Shown here one piece after another: positions 8,157-16,292 of a DNA stretch of 64,000 nucleotides. The translations under genes and the position numbers were made by a program. Position 1 is the first letter of the stretch. Each line of letters starts with the position of its first letter. This DNA is from JANMMJ01 sp031373255. GTDB lineage: Bacteria > Pseudomonadota > Alphaproteobacteria > Rhizobiales > Aestuariivirgaceae. Location of the stretch: the NCBI GenBank assembly GCA_031373255.1, contig JANMMJ010000003.1:39947-103946 (forward strand). Reading direction: 5' to 3'. The notes under the pieces were generated by a model. The model was not told the DNA's origin and made no database searches. It worked only from the letters and a program-made list of their open reading frames with translations.

Positions 8157-8903
8157 TCACTTGCATTCGGCAGCGCCGCGCATGGCGCATCTGGCTGCCT
8201 TGTCCTGGGCTTTTGTGGTCATCCAGTCCTGTGCGAATTTTTCTGCCTGTACCACCTGTGCCGGGCTCATTCTCCTGGCAAAGGCGTCATGATTTTTCCG
8301 GGCGTCGTCATTGCCTCCATTTGCAGCGAGGCTGAACCAGACCAGGGCCTGGACATCGTCCTTTGCCACGACATCGTAGCCACCGGCATAAATGAGCCCG
8401 AGATTGTATTGCGCCAGGGCATCGCCTCGCTCGGCTGCGAGCCGGAACCACTTTAGCGCCTGAAAGTAATTCTGCGGAACGCCACGGCCCGTTCCATAGA
8501 TGAGCCCAAGCGAGATCTGGGCAGGAAGGTCTCCCTGCTGGGCGGCTTTCCGGTACCATTTCATCGCCTTCGACAGGTTCTGTGGAACGCCCCGGCCTTC
8601 GTCATACATTGCGCCAAGGCGGGATTGGGCGGCGACATGGCCGCTCCCGGCAGCCATTCCATACCATTTAGCCGCCTGCCGATCATCTTGGGGCACGCCC
8701 TGGCCCAGGAAATACAACTCACCAAGACCATACTGGGCCGACTGGCTGCCTTGATTGGCCAGGCTCTTCCAGATCTCGAATGCCGCAGCATAGTCACCCC
8801 GGCCATAAGCGGCGTAGCCGTCCTCGGAAGATTCTGCCATCGCTGGTACGGTCAGCAACAGCAGGGCCAGTCCGAATACCGGCAACAAGGATTTGGGAGT
8901 CAT
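8157..8903 (-). CDS. Sel1-repeat (SEL1-like TPR) periplasmic protein
   Basis: A 248-residue protein with a signal peptide (MTPKSLLPVFGLALLLL...AMA, about 1-23) and about five Sel1-like repeats of 36 residues, each with the pattern A-x-x-x-L-G-x-x-Y...G-x-G-V-P-Q-x...A-x-x-W/Y-x-x-A-A (for example YGLGELYFLGQGVPQDD and ISLGLIYGTGRGVPQNY). Sel1 repeats form a protein-binding solenoid. Its partner is unknown. The ATG at 8903 with an upstream GGAGAT was taken over the longer frame to 8951. Confidence 0.85.
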   Translation of the reverse strand: MTPKSLLPVFGLALLLLTVPAMAESSEDGYAAYGRGDYAAAFEIWKSLANQGSQSAQYGLGELYFLGQGVPQDDRQAAKWYGMAAGSGHVAAQSRLGAMYDEGRGVPQNLSKAMKWYRKAAQQGDLPAQISLGLIYGTGRGVPQNYFQALKWFRLAAERGDALAQYNLGLIYAGGYDVVAKDDVQALVWFSLAANGGNDDARKNHDAFARRMSPAQVVQAEKFAQDWMTTKAQDKAARCAMRGAAECK

Positions 8904-9054
8904 TCCAGACGGATCTCCAGTGGACGACCAATAGAACAACCTGGGACGCAAGCCAATCTGCGGGCAACGGCTTATTTGGCGCGTGACCGGGCGACAGGAA
9001 AATACATCTAAAAATTGAAAATCGCGCCGGGCGGCTACCTAGGCTGACAATGCT

Positions 9055-9083
9055 GGCATATGCCGATGAATAGTTGCATATGC
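9055..9083. repeat. Paired GCATATGC palindromes downstream of the parA-like module
   Basis: GGCATATGCC (9055-9064) and GCATATGC (9076-9083) are two copies of one palindrome spaced 20 bases apart, about two helical turns. This is the spacing expected of a dimeric DNA-binding site. No gene covers them. Confidence 0.45.
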
Positions 9084-9144
9084 CACTAAATTTTCGAGCC
9101 AAAATCGTCGAAAATGCACGCTCATGTGAAGCAAGTATGCGTGT

Positions 9145-9206
9145 TTTGACGCGTCAAAGTGCAGTTTTTTGCGCGAAAACGGCGTCAAAATGCAGTCATT
9201 TGACGC
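9145..9206. promoter_or_regulatory. Candidate partition/operator tract with GCGTCAAA inverted and direct repeats
   Basis: The 14-bp palindrome TTTGACGCGTCAAA (9145-9158) is followed by GCGTCAAA (9182-9189) and TTTGACGC (9199-9206) in opposite orientation. GCGTCAAARTGCAGT also occurs as a 15-bp direct repeat at 9151 and 9182, a 31-base (three-turn) period. The tract overlaps the stop codon of the small ORF next to parA. It looks like a parS-type centromere or an operator for that module. Confidence 0.5.
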
Positions 9207-9492
9207 GCTGTTTAGACGTTTCGAGGGCGGTTTCCGCCATCTGGATCATCCATTGCCAAGACGCTATATAGGGGAAAACCGCGACCAGCTGCATGAGTTC
9301 GAACCATGACCGGCGCACCGAAAGGTCGATCAGAACCGGACCGCTGCCGGATGCCGGACGCGCCTCTATTTCGTCTCTAACTTCTTGTTTTTCCTCATGA
9401 ACCCAGTCGTCAAAATTCCTGGCAATATCCTCGAGGGCTTGATGCGGCGTGCGTGCGGCAGGCAGGGTGAAGGCAATGATTTTCTTGCTCAT
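9196..9492 (-). CDS. Small protein translationally coupled to ParA-like ATPase (possible ParB-like partner)
   Basis: A 98-residue protein that I do not recognise. Its start overlaps the end of the ParA-like gene by four bases (ATGA), so the two are translationally coupled. The sequence is acidic in the middle (HEEKQEVRDEIEARP) and Trp-rich near the C-terminus (RRSWFELMQL, SWQWMIQMAE). Small DNA-binding centromere proteins occupy this position in compact plasmid partition loci, and a palindromic repeat tract lies immediately downstream. DNA binding is inference from context; no helix-turn-helix or ribbon-helix-helix is obvious. Confidence 0.6.
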   Translation of the reverse strand: MSKKIIAFTLPAARTPHQALEDIARNFDDWVHEEKQEVRDEIEARPASGSGPVLIDLSVRRSWFELMQLVAVFPYIASWQWMIQMAETALETSKQRVK

Positions 9493-10133
9493 GCGGCCAT
9501 TCTCTTTTCGTCCCTGGTGATCATGCCGGCGAGCCTCGCCAGTTCCATGGCGGCTTCGCTCGCGGGCGCTACTTCGGAAACGCTCAAGCCCTGTGCAGCA
9601 CTTTCGGCGAAGATCACGCGCTGGCCCAATGATGTTTCGAGCACCGGGATGTCCTCAAATTGTTCAAGCGCACCAGTGACATCGCGGCCGATCGCCGTCT
9701 TGGCGATGCGGCGGTTGATGACGAATGCAGCGCGGATATCACTGCGGAACTGCTGGGCTTCGCGAATGAGCCGCACGGTTTCAGCACTGGCCCACACATC
9801 GAGCGGCGATGGCTGCACCGGGATCAGCACGAGATCGCTCGCCATGATCGCAGCACGGCCAAGTTCGTTGACGCGCGGCGCGCCATCAATCACCACGATA
9901 TCGTAGTCGCGCGCGAGGCCTGGCAATTCGCGATGCAGTGTCGGCTTGGCCATGCCGATCACCGGAAACAAGGGCGCAGCCTTGCGCAGCGACGACCAGG
10001 CGAGCGCGCTGCCTTGCGGATCGGCATCGACGAGCAGCACGCGGCGGCCCTGTTGCGCCAGCGTGGCCGCGAGATTGATCGACACCGTCGTCTTGCCAAC
10101 GCCGCCCTTCTGATTCAGTAGACCAATAATCAT
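9489..10133 (-). CDS. ParA family partition ATPase (plasmid type)
   Basis: A 214-residue deviant Walker-A ATPase: KGGVGKTTVSIN (about 9-20) with the signature first lysine, LLVDADPQGSA (about 38-48) and VVIDGAPR (about 74-81). It lacks the N-terminal helix-turn-helix of large ParAs, matching the short Soj/plasmid Ib type that positions DNA on the nucleoid. ATG 10133 has GGGAAGGA seven bases upstream. It is coupled to the 98-residue ORF and followed by a repeat tract. On a chromosome this suggests an integrated plasmid-like segment or a dedicated cargo-positioning system. Confidence 0.88.
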   Translation of the reverse strand: MIIGLLNQKGGVGKTTVSINLAATLAQQGRRVLLVDADPQGSALAWSSLRKAAPLFPVIGMAKPTLHRELPGLARDYDIVVIDGAPRVNELGRAAIMASDLVLIPVQPSPLDVWASAETVRLIREAQQFRSDIRAAFVINRRIAKTAIGRDVTGALEQFEDIPVLETSLGQRVIFAESAAQGLSVSEVAPASEAAMELARLAGMITRDEKRMAA

Positions 10134-10265
10134 CTGACAGTCCTTCCCTGTTCGGTGCGGAGAACATGCACTGCGGACATGACGATATTTTACGGGAATG
10201 ACGAGTGATTCGGGCAAATCAATATGCCGGGCGAATGACTAAGTTTTTTGCAGTTTTTGACCTCT

Positions 10266-11042
10266 TTAGTGGTCGGAAAGCTCATGCGCCGCATCGACCA
10301 GACGGTTGAGGAGTTCAGCCTTGCGTGCGGGCGCTGAGTCGATGGGTATGATGAAGCAGACCGTCGCGATGGCCGTGCCATGGCGGTCACGCACGGGTGC
10401 CGCGAGGCAGCAGGTAAACCGGTCGGACAGGCCATTCGTCATGCAGCGCCCTTCGCTTCTGGCGCGGGCAATGTCGGATACGAATGATGCAAATGTAATG
10501 ACACGATCATCGGGCAGCAGATAGTCTTCGGGCGGAACAAACTCGCGAATTTCATCGTCCGGCATGTGGTCGAGGAGCAGCCGCCCGGAAGCGGTCCAGG
10601 GCAGGGGCACTTCAACGCCGATATCCGTGGTGATCCTGAAAACACCGGTTCCATCGCGGGCATCGACAACGACGTATTTGTTGCCACGCATTGCACAAAG
10701 CTGGGCTGTGGCGCTGGCCTGGCTGGCGAGGCGCTCCAGCATTTCACGGCAGCGCCGATGCAGGGGATTGGCATCGGCATAGGCACGGCCATAGAGATGC
10801 AGCGATTGGCCGAAATATATGGCGCCATCTTCGCCCACGGTTTCGAGAATACCGGCATCGATCAGACGGTTGACCACCGAATAAAGCGTTGAACGCGGTG
10901 CGCCAAGCTGGCGTGCAAGATCGCCGACTTTCACCGGTGCTCTCAGGCGCAGCAATGCGTCAAGCAGCTCGATGGCGCGGTCGATGCCGTTCTGCCGTTC
11001 GCGGATGGCGCTCGTGACCGCCTTCGATTTTGCAAGAGTCAT
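10266..11042 (-). CDS. IclR family transcriptional regulator
   Basis: A 258-residue regulator. It has an N-terminal winged helix (about 16-75; IDRAIELLDALLRL and LARQLGAPRSTLYSVVNRLIDAGILE) and a C-terminal IclR effector domain (about 85-255, with WTASGRLLLDHMPDDEIREF and SEGRCMTNGLSD). It is divergent from the ABC transporter genes at 11176-14138 across a region holding a 14-bp-arm palindrome, so it probably controls that transporter and itself in response to the imported compound. The ATG at 11042 with GGAGAA upstream is preferred over the extended frame to 11114, which would run through the operator. Confidence 0.9.
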   Translation of the reverse strand: MTLAKSKAVTSAIRERQNGIDRAIELLDALLRLRAPVKVGDLARQLGAPRSTLYSVVNRLIDAGILETVGEDGAIYFGQSLHLYGRAYADANPLHRRCREMLERLASQASATAQLCAMRGNKYVVVDARDGTGVFRITTDIGVEVPLPWTASGRLLLDHMPDDEIREFVPPEDYLLPDDRVITFASFVSDIARARSEGRCMTNGLSDRFTCCLAAPVRDRHGTAIATVCFIIPIDSAPARKAELLNRLVDAAHELSDH

Positions 11043-11109
11043 CAAAATTCTCCAGGCCTGCACAGCATTTCCCTTGCGGGCCAATGTTGTCTCGTATAGC
11101 GTTTGAATG

Positions 11110-11143
11110 TCCATTATAAGAGAACTTTGTCTCTTACAATGGA
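11110..11143. promoter_or_regulatory. Inverted-repeat operator between iclR-type regulator and ABC transporter
   Basis: TCCATTATAAGAGA (11110-11123), a 6-base spacer and TCTCTTACAATGGA (11130-11143) match as an inverted repeat at 13 of 14 positions. It lies 33 bases before the start of the substrate-binding protein gene and 68 before the IclR start, a natural operator for the adjacent regulator. Confidence 0.65.
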
Positions 11144-11175
11144 TAAAAAAATCAATTCACCTTGGGAGGGTGGTC

Positions 11176-12021
11176 ATGGACAAACGAAAATTTGCATTGC
11201 TTGCGGGCATTGCTGCGATGGTGATGGCTTCCGGATTCGGCAACACCGCATTGGCGGAGGGAAGGCTCGAGCAAATCCTTCAACGCGGCAAACTGATTGT
11301 CGGTACCGGTACAGGCAATCCGCCGTGGCACTTCCGCGATGAAGCCGGAGACATGAAGGGTTTCGACGTTGACGTGGCGAAAATCGTCGCCAAAGGGCTT
11401 TTCGGCGATGACACCAAGATCGAATTTGTAAACCAGGCATCGGACGCGCGTATCCCCAATATTGTCACCGACAAGGTCGACATGACGTGCCAGTTCATGA
11501 CGGTTACGGCAGAGCGGGCGCAGCAGGTGAACTTCACCATTCCCTACTATCGCGAAGGTGTCGGCCTGATGCTGGGCGCCGGCGGCAAATACAAGACGCA
11601 TGAAGAGATGAAGACAGCCGGATCGGCAGTGACTGTCTCGGTATTGCAGAACGTCTATGCCGAAGACATGGTGCACTACGCGCTACCGGGCGCGAAGGTC
11701 GATCAGTATGAAAGCATCGATCTTGCGTACCAGGCGCTGAACTCCGGCCGCGCCGATGCGGTCGCCACCGACATGTCGTCGCTGCAATGGTTCATGAAGC
11801 AGAACCCGGGCAAGTATGTGGACGCCGGTTACGGCTGGGGACCGCAGACCTATTCCTGCGCCATCAAGCGCGGCGATCAGGACTTCCTGAACTTCGTCAA
11901 TACGGCGCTGCATGAGGCGCTGACTGGCGTCGAATTCGCAACATATGCAGCCTCGTTTGAAAACTGGTTCGGCGTGAAGCCGCCTGAACCGAAGATCGGC
12001 TTCCCGTCGGAACTCCGCTAG
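11176..12021 (+). CDS. Amino-acid ABC transporter, periplasmic substrate-binding protein
   Basis: A 281-residue SBP_bac_3 family binding protein with a signal peptide (MDKRKFALLAGIAAMVMAS...ALA, about 1-25). Family landmarks are LIVGTGTGNPPWHFRDEAGDMKG near the mature start, then GFDVDVAKIVAKGLFG and the V/T-rich hinge strand. It delivers a polar amino acid or similar compound to the two permeases encoded next. The ATG at 11176 has GGGAGGG upstream. It is the first gene of a four-gene operon opposite an IclR regulator, so expression is probably induced by substrate; which one is unknown. Confidence 0.9.
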   Translation: MDKRKFALLAGIAAMVMASGFGNTALAEGRLEQILQRGKLIVGTGTGNPPWHFRDEAGDMKGFDVDVAKIVAKGLFGDDTKIEFVNQASDARIPNIVTDKVDMTCQFMTVTAERAQQVNFTIPYYREGVGLMLGAGGKYKTHEEMKTAGSAVTVSVLQNVYAEDMVHYALPGAKVDQYESIDLAYQALNSGRADAVATDMSSLQWFMKQNPGKYVDAGYGWGPQTYSCAIKRGDQDFLNFVNTALHEALTGVEFATYAASFENWFGVKPPEPKIGFPSELR

Positions 12022-12045
12022 ACAAAAGCGGCGAGGCACTGGGGC

Positions 12046-12702
12046 GTGTACTCCTTCAACTTCGGGGTCATCGAGGCGAACGCTGACAAGTTTCTCTACG
12101 GGCTCGCATTGGGGCTCGGACTGGCGCTGGCGGCAATCGTCGTCGGCACGCTCATTGGACTGGCTTGCGCCTTTGCCACGAGGGCAAGGGCGCGGTTGCC
12201 CCGCATGCTGGTCAGCGGCTATGTCTCGGCCATCCGGAACACGCCGTTGCTCGTCATCGTCTTGTTCGCGTATTTCGCCCTGCCGCAGATTGGTATCAAG
12301 CTCGGCAAGTACGAGACATTCATCGTCTCGCTCGCGATCTATTCCGGTGCTTACCTGACTGAAGTGTTCCGGGCGGGGCTGCTCGGTGTCCCGAAAGGCG
12401 TTGTCGATGCCGGGCGGGCCATCGGCCTCACGGGACTTCAGGTGGCGTTGCATGTGATCTCGCCGATCATGCTGCGCAATTCGCTGCCTGCATTGGGTTC
12501 GACATTCATCTCACTGTTCAAGGACACGTCGCTGGCCGCGGTCATTGCCATTCCCGAACTCACCTATCAGGCGCGCAAGCTCAATACCGAGACGTTCCGC
12601 GTTGCGGAAGCATGGGCTACAGCGAGTGTGCTCTATCTCTCGACATGCCTCATCATAGCGGCCGGACTTCGGCAGCTTGAACGCCGCTTTCCGAAGTTCT
12701 GA
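12046..12702 (+). CDS. Amino-acid ABC transporter permease (HisM/ArtQ type)
   Basis: A 218-residue integral membrane protein with about five hydrophobic segments and the permease EAA loop visible as EVFRAGLLGVPKGVVDAGRAIGL (about 107-129). It contains the RNTPLLV segment of the polar amino-acid subfamily. It starts at GTG 12046, 24 bases after the binding-protein stop, and forms the inner-membrane channel with the product of the next gene. Confidence 0.92.
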   Translation: MYSFNFGVIEANADKFLYGLALGLGLALAAIVVGTLIGLACAFATRARARLPRMLVSGYVSAIRNTPLLVIVLFAYFALPQIGIKLGKYETFIVSLAIYSGAYLTEVFRAGLLGVPKGVVDAGRAIGLTGLQVALHVISPIMLRNSLPALGSTFISLFKDTSLAAVIAIPELTYQARKLNTETFRVAEAWATASVLYLSTCLIIAAGLRQLERRFPKF

Positions 12703-12715
12703 AAGACAAAGTGCG

Positions 12716-13369
12716 ATGGAAGGTTTTCTCCATGAACTCTGGGTCGCCCGCTGGGCCATCGGACAAGGCACGCTGCTCACCATTCAAGTGTCGGCGTTCT
12801 CGATCCTGCTTGGAAGTGCTTTGGGCATGCTTGGCGGAGTGGGGCTTGCTTACGGTCCCTGGCCGCTACGGTGGCTGATCCGCATCCTGGTGGACTGCAT
12901 ACGCGGCACGCCGGTCCTCGTGCTCATCCTTGCCTCGTTCTATCTCCTGTCATTTGCCGGCATCAACTTCACTGCAATCGAGTCGGGGTTGTTCTCCCTC
13001 ACGATATTCTGTGCCGCACATATGGCGGAGGTCATACGCGGTGCCCTGCAATCCATACCCGGTGCGCAGATCGATGCAGGGCGCGCGATCGGGCTGACGT
13101 TCCTGAAAATTCTCACTTATGTCTTGCTGCCGCAGGTGGCGCGACAGATCTTGCCGGTGTGGGTCAATACGGGCGCAGAATTGGTCAAGGCCTCGACGCT
13201 CTTGTCAGTCATCGGTGCCGGCGAATTGCTGTTCCGCACACAGGAAATCATCGGGCGCAATTTCATGACCCTGGAGTTCTACGGGTTTTGCGGCGTGATC
13301 TACTTTCTCATCAACTTCGCCATCGAGCGCCTCGGCAAGGTCGCCGCGCGGCGCTTTGCGCTCCAGTAA
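12716..13369 (+). CDS. Amino-acid ABC transporter permease (second subunit)
   Basis: A 217-residue paralogue of the preceding permease with the same plan: hydrophobic segments, the RGTPVLVLI motif (about 61-69) and the EAA loop EVIRGALQSIPGAQIDAGRAIGL. The two permeases should form a heterodimer. The ATG at 12716 lies 13 bases after the previous stop, with only a weak ribosome site, so translation is probably coupled. An upstream GTG-type extension to 12677 would overlap the previous gene and is less likely. Confidence 0.92.
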   Translation: MEGFLHELWVARWAIGQGTLLTIQVSAFSILLGSALGMLGGVGLAYGPWPLRWLIRILVDCIRGTPVLVLILASFYLLSFAGINFTAIESGLFSLTIFCAAHMAEVIRGALQSIPGAQIDAGRAIGLTFLKILTYVLLPQVARQILPVWVNTGAELVKASTLLSVIGAGELLFRTQEIIGRNFMTLEFYGFCGVIYFLINFAIERLGKVAARRFALQ

Positions 13370-13376
13370 GGCCATC

Positions 13377-14138
13377 ATGTCCCTGCTTTCCATTCACGGC
13401 CTGACCAAGCGCTTCGGCGCCAATGAAATTCTCAAAGGCGTCGATCTCGATGTCGATCAGGGCGAAGTCGTTTCGGTCATCGGTTCGAGTGGCTCGGGCA
13501 AGACAACGCTGCTGCGATGCGTCAACCTTCTGGAAGACTTTGACGGAGGCGAAATCATACTTGATGGGGTTTCCATCGGCTATGCCACGGAGAATGGCCG
13601 CCGGCGCCGCGTTGGCGAAAGGGAGCTGGCCCGCCAACGTTCCATGACCGGCATGGTGTTTCAAAGCTTCAACCTGTTTCCGCATCTGACGGCCATCGGA
13701 AATGTCATGCTGGGGCTGGTGAAGGTGCGCCGCATGAACCGGGCAGATGCCACGGTGCATGCTATGTCGTGGCTCAACCGCGTCGGCCTTTCAGACCGTG
13801 CGCATCATCTTCCCGGCCAGCTTTCTGGCGGCCAGCAGCAGCGTGTTGCAATCGCCAGGGCCTTTGCCATGAATCCCAAACTTGTGCTTCTCGACGAAAT
13901 CACGTCTGCGCTTGATCCCGAATTGGTTGGCGAAGTGCTTGGAACCATCAAATCGCTGGCAGTTGAAGGTACGACGATGCTTATCGTGACGCACGAGATG
14001 CGCTTTGCCCGCGATGTCTCACAGCGCGTCGTCTTCATGGATGGCGGGCGCATCGCCGAGCAGGGGCCGCCTGCTGAAATCTTCAATGCGCCGCGCGTAG
14101 CACGGCTCAGGGAGTTCCTGGGCAAAGCCAATATGTAG
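13377..14138 (+). CDS. Amino-acid ABC transporter ATP-binding protein
   Basis: A 253-residue ABC ATPase of the polar amino-acid (HisP/GlnQ) type. It has Walker A GSSGSGKT (36-43), the signature LSGGQQQRVA (149-158), Walker B LVLLDE with the catalytic Glu (about 174) and the switch His in VTHEMRFARD. Oddly the usual DEPTSALD reads DEITSALD. It powers the two permeases encoded just upstream; its ATG lies 7 bases after the previous stop. It is the last gene of the operon. Confidence 0.95.
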   Translation: MSLLSIHGLTKRFGANEILKGVDLDVDQGEVVSVIGSSGSGKTTLLRCVNLLEDFDGGEIILDGVSIGYATENGRRRRVGERELARQRSMTGMVFQSFNLFPHLTAIGNVMLGLVKVRRMNRADATVHAMSWLNRVGLSDRAHHLPGQLSGGQQQRVAIARAFAMNPKLVLLDEITSALDPELVGEVLGTIKSLAVEGTTMLIVTHEMRFARDVSQRVVFMDGGRIAEQGPPAEIFNAPRVARLREFLGKANM

Positions 14139-14319
14139 GATTTTCCAATTCGGTGTAATCAGCGGCCGCCACTCAATTTTCAGACTGGCCCGCTATCCCC
14201 AACAGTCTCAATTTGCCTGCGGCTGCCGTTTGTGACAATCTTATCTCCGGCAAGCTTGTCATTCAGTTGATGCTGGGTACAGGTATGGCGAGAACGGTCG
14301 ATGCGAGGGGGATTGTCCC

Positions 14320-15273
14320 ATGGTCCTGTTCCGTTGGTTGTGCTTGACGATTGTGCTCTTTGCCGTTGCTCCCTGCCTGGCGCTCGCTGCGGGCGAGGAA
14401 CAGCCATTGAGCGCCCTCTCAGTCGAGGCCAGAATCCCCTATCTCAAACGTCCTGCTTCAGATGTTGACCGATTCCTGAGTTTTGGATTCGGCGCATTGT
14501 GGTTTGTCGTTCCGCCCAATCTCATGCGTCTCGATCCTGCCGACCACACTCTTACGGAAATCGAACTGGAAGAGGCGATGACCCCGGGTTTCGCCGGAAT
14601 TGGCGAGGGAGCAATCTGGATTACCGACATCGCCTCCGATCTGATCTTCAAAGTGGACCCGGTGCAGATGCGGGTCGTTCAGCGAATTGAGGCCACGGGA
14701 CTGTACAGAGACAGTATGGTTGGCCTTGGCGCCGGGTCTCTGTGGGTAGTGACAGGAAACTCCGCGAAGGTTCTGACTCGATTCGATGCGGGTTCAGGAA
14801 AGGTCATGGCCAGGATCGATCTTCCCGGGATGAGCGGGCCGGGTGCGTTCTATGCCTTTAACTCAGTGTGGGTCGTTGGCGAAAGAAAACGCGAACTCTA
14901 CCGGATCAATCCTGCGAACAACTCGATCATAGGGACGACGCCGCTTCATCACGAGCCATTTGCGGCAAGCGTCGACGCATCCGATATCTGGATCAACAAT
15001 CGAAACCCCAGTATTGTGGATCGCATTGATGGGAAGACCGGCACCGTGACCGCCAGTGTCGCGACGGGCCTCAGAGGGCCCGAGAACATCACGACCGGCG
15101 CGGGTTATGTCTGGATGTCGTTCGAAGGATCACCGCTCGTCCAGATCGATCCTCAAACCGCCTCTGTGCGCCGGCGCTATCTTAAATCCGGCTTCACGGC
15201 CATGACGTTTGGCGCAGACTCGCTCTGGCTGGACGATGGCGAGGCGATCCTGCGGATCAGACCTCCAAACTAG
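14320..15273 (+). CDS. Secreted beta-propeller protein (Vgb/YncE-like repeats)
   Basis: A 317-residue exported protein: signal peptide MVLFRWLCLTIVLFAVAPCLALA (about 1-23), then repeated blades of the type G-x-G-A/S-L-W-V-x...L-x-R-I/F-D-P/A-x-x-G-x (for example GAGSLWVVTGNSAKVLTRFD and AGYVWMSFEGSPLVQIDP). This pattern occurs in virginiamycin B lyase-like and YncE-like propellers. I cannot assign a substrate, and lyase activity should not be assumed. It is a monocistronic gene between the ABC operon and a convergent terminator-like hairpin. Confidence 0.75.
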   Translation: MVLFRWLCLTIVLFAVAPCLALAAGEEQPLSALSVEARIPYLKRPASDVDRFLSFGFGALWFVVPPNLMRLDPADHTLTEIELEEAMTPGFAGIGEGAIWITDIASDLIFKVDPVQMRVVQRIEATGLYRDSMVGLGAGSLWVVTGNSAKVLTRFDAGSGKVMARIDLPGMSGPGAFYAFNSVWVVGERKRELYRINPANNSIIGTTPLHHEPFAASVDASDIWINNRNPSIVDRIDGKTGTVTASVATGLRGPENITTGAGYVWMSFEGSPLVQIDPQTASVRRRYLKSGFTAMTFGADSLWLDDGEAILRIRPPN

Positions 15274-15318
15274 AAATTGCCGTCATGTGGAAATTGCACT
15301 TTCGGTCCGAAGGTAGGC

Positions 15319-15351
15319 GGTGCCGGCACTGGGTGGGACAGTGCCGGCACC
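15319..15351. terminator. Bidirectional terminator-like hairpin
   Basis: GGTGCCGGCACT (15319-15330) and AGTGCCGGCACC (15340-15351) form a perfect 12-bp stem with a 9-base loop between two convergent genes. There is no T-run, so it may act as a hairpin barrier or Rho-linked terminator. Confidence 0.6.
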
Positions 15352-15413
15352 TGGACCCGGTCTGGTGGGGGATGGGGAGGGGGACGCCGACCGGGCCTTA
15401 GCTTGAAACTCTC

Positions 15414-16046
15414 TTACTTGTTGCTGGCACTGCCGCCACCGAAGGCGCCAGGCTGATTGCTGCCCTGCTTGGTCAAGGAAACCCATTCGCGCGGATCGCG
15501 ATTGGACTGACGCTTCAGGAATTTGTAACTCGTGTCGCTCCAGCGCAGGATCTCGTTGCGGCGGTTGTCGAGGACATAGTCGCCGTCCGCCGAAGTGATG
15601 GTGAGGATTGCGTGGCCCTCCGATTTCTCATCGAGAACAACCGTGATCAGCAGGTTGGCCGAGGGAAATCCCAAACCTTCGAGATATTTCTTCTTGAGCA
15701 GCAGATAGTCCTCGCAGTCTCCGGCATCGGTCGGCAAGGCCCAGTGTTCGGGTTCGCCGTAGAGTTCCATGTCGGTGACCGGCGCGATCTTGCCGTTCAC
15801 GAAGTTATTGACCTGGTAGAGCAGGTTCCAGCGTTCCGGCGTCAAATCGAGACGCGCTGAACGGGAAACTGTGGCCTTGCACTCACTGGGCTGACGGGCG
15901 CAGAAATCCACGTAGCCTATGGGTGGCGAAGCCTTGCCAAACGTCGATGCGAATTCCTCCTTCGCGGTTTTGGACATCGCCCCCGCCGGCGCTGCCCAAC
16001 AGAGAAGAGCGCACAAGGCTGCTCCCGCTGTTTTGTTCAGTTTCAT
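15414..16046 (-). CDS. Bacterial transglutaminase-like cysteine peptidase (BTLCP/LapG family)
   Basis: A 210-residue exported protein with a signal peptide (about 1-23, ending AGA). The catalytic triad is readable: Cys111 in AGDCEDYLLLKK, His145 in EGHAILTI and Asp160 in YVLDN. This is the BTLCP (DUF920) family that includes LapG, the periplasmic calcium-dependent protease that releases RTX-type adhesins when c-di-GMP falls. PilZ and PAS proteins follow nearby, which fits c-di-GMP signalling, but no LapD or LapA homologue is seen here. The rhizobial members of this size have no assigned substrate that I know of. Confidence 0.85.
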   Translation of the reverse strand: MKLNKTAGAALCALLCWAAPAGAMSKTAKEEFASTFGKASPPIGYVDFCARQPSECKATVSRSARLDLTPERWNLLYQVNNFVNGKIAPVTDMELYGEPEHWALPTDAGDCEDYLLLKKKYLEGLGFPSANLLITVVLDEKSEGHAILTITSADGDYVLDNRRNEILRWSDTSYKFLKRQSNRDPREWVSLTKQGSNQPGAFGGGSASNK

Positions 16047-16209
16047 CGTCTAACGCCCCATTCCCTTATCGTTACGGCCACCATAGCAGGCAGTCTTTTA
16101 GGGCGCGTTCAGAGGGGAGGTCTAAGTCTATGAAACTTATAGATAATTCATCAACTAATCAGTGAGGTGGTGTTAACCACGCCGGGCGCGAAGTGGGCTC
16201 AAATGCGCC

Positions 16210-16235
16210 AAATCGGAGCGTTTCCGCTCCGATTT
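16210..16235. terminator. Perfect 11-bp hairpin downstream of the PilZ gene
   Basis: AAATCGGAGCG and CGCTCCGATTT flank TTTC. The stem lies 58 bases past the end of the reverse-strand PilZ gene, where A and T tracts at the stem ends could serve as a terminator for that transcript. Confidence 0.5.
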
Positions 16236-16292
16236 CAAGGTTCTGTCAGGGTTTGGGAGGAAATGACCCGCGGCGTGCGCAGGGTTAACAGG

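Noticed and set aside
9001..9195. A CRISPR array or iteron origin in the palindrome-rich tract
   Set aside because: The repeats are only 8-15 bases and too few, with no replication initiator or cas gene next to them.
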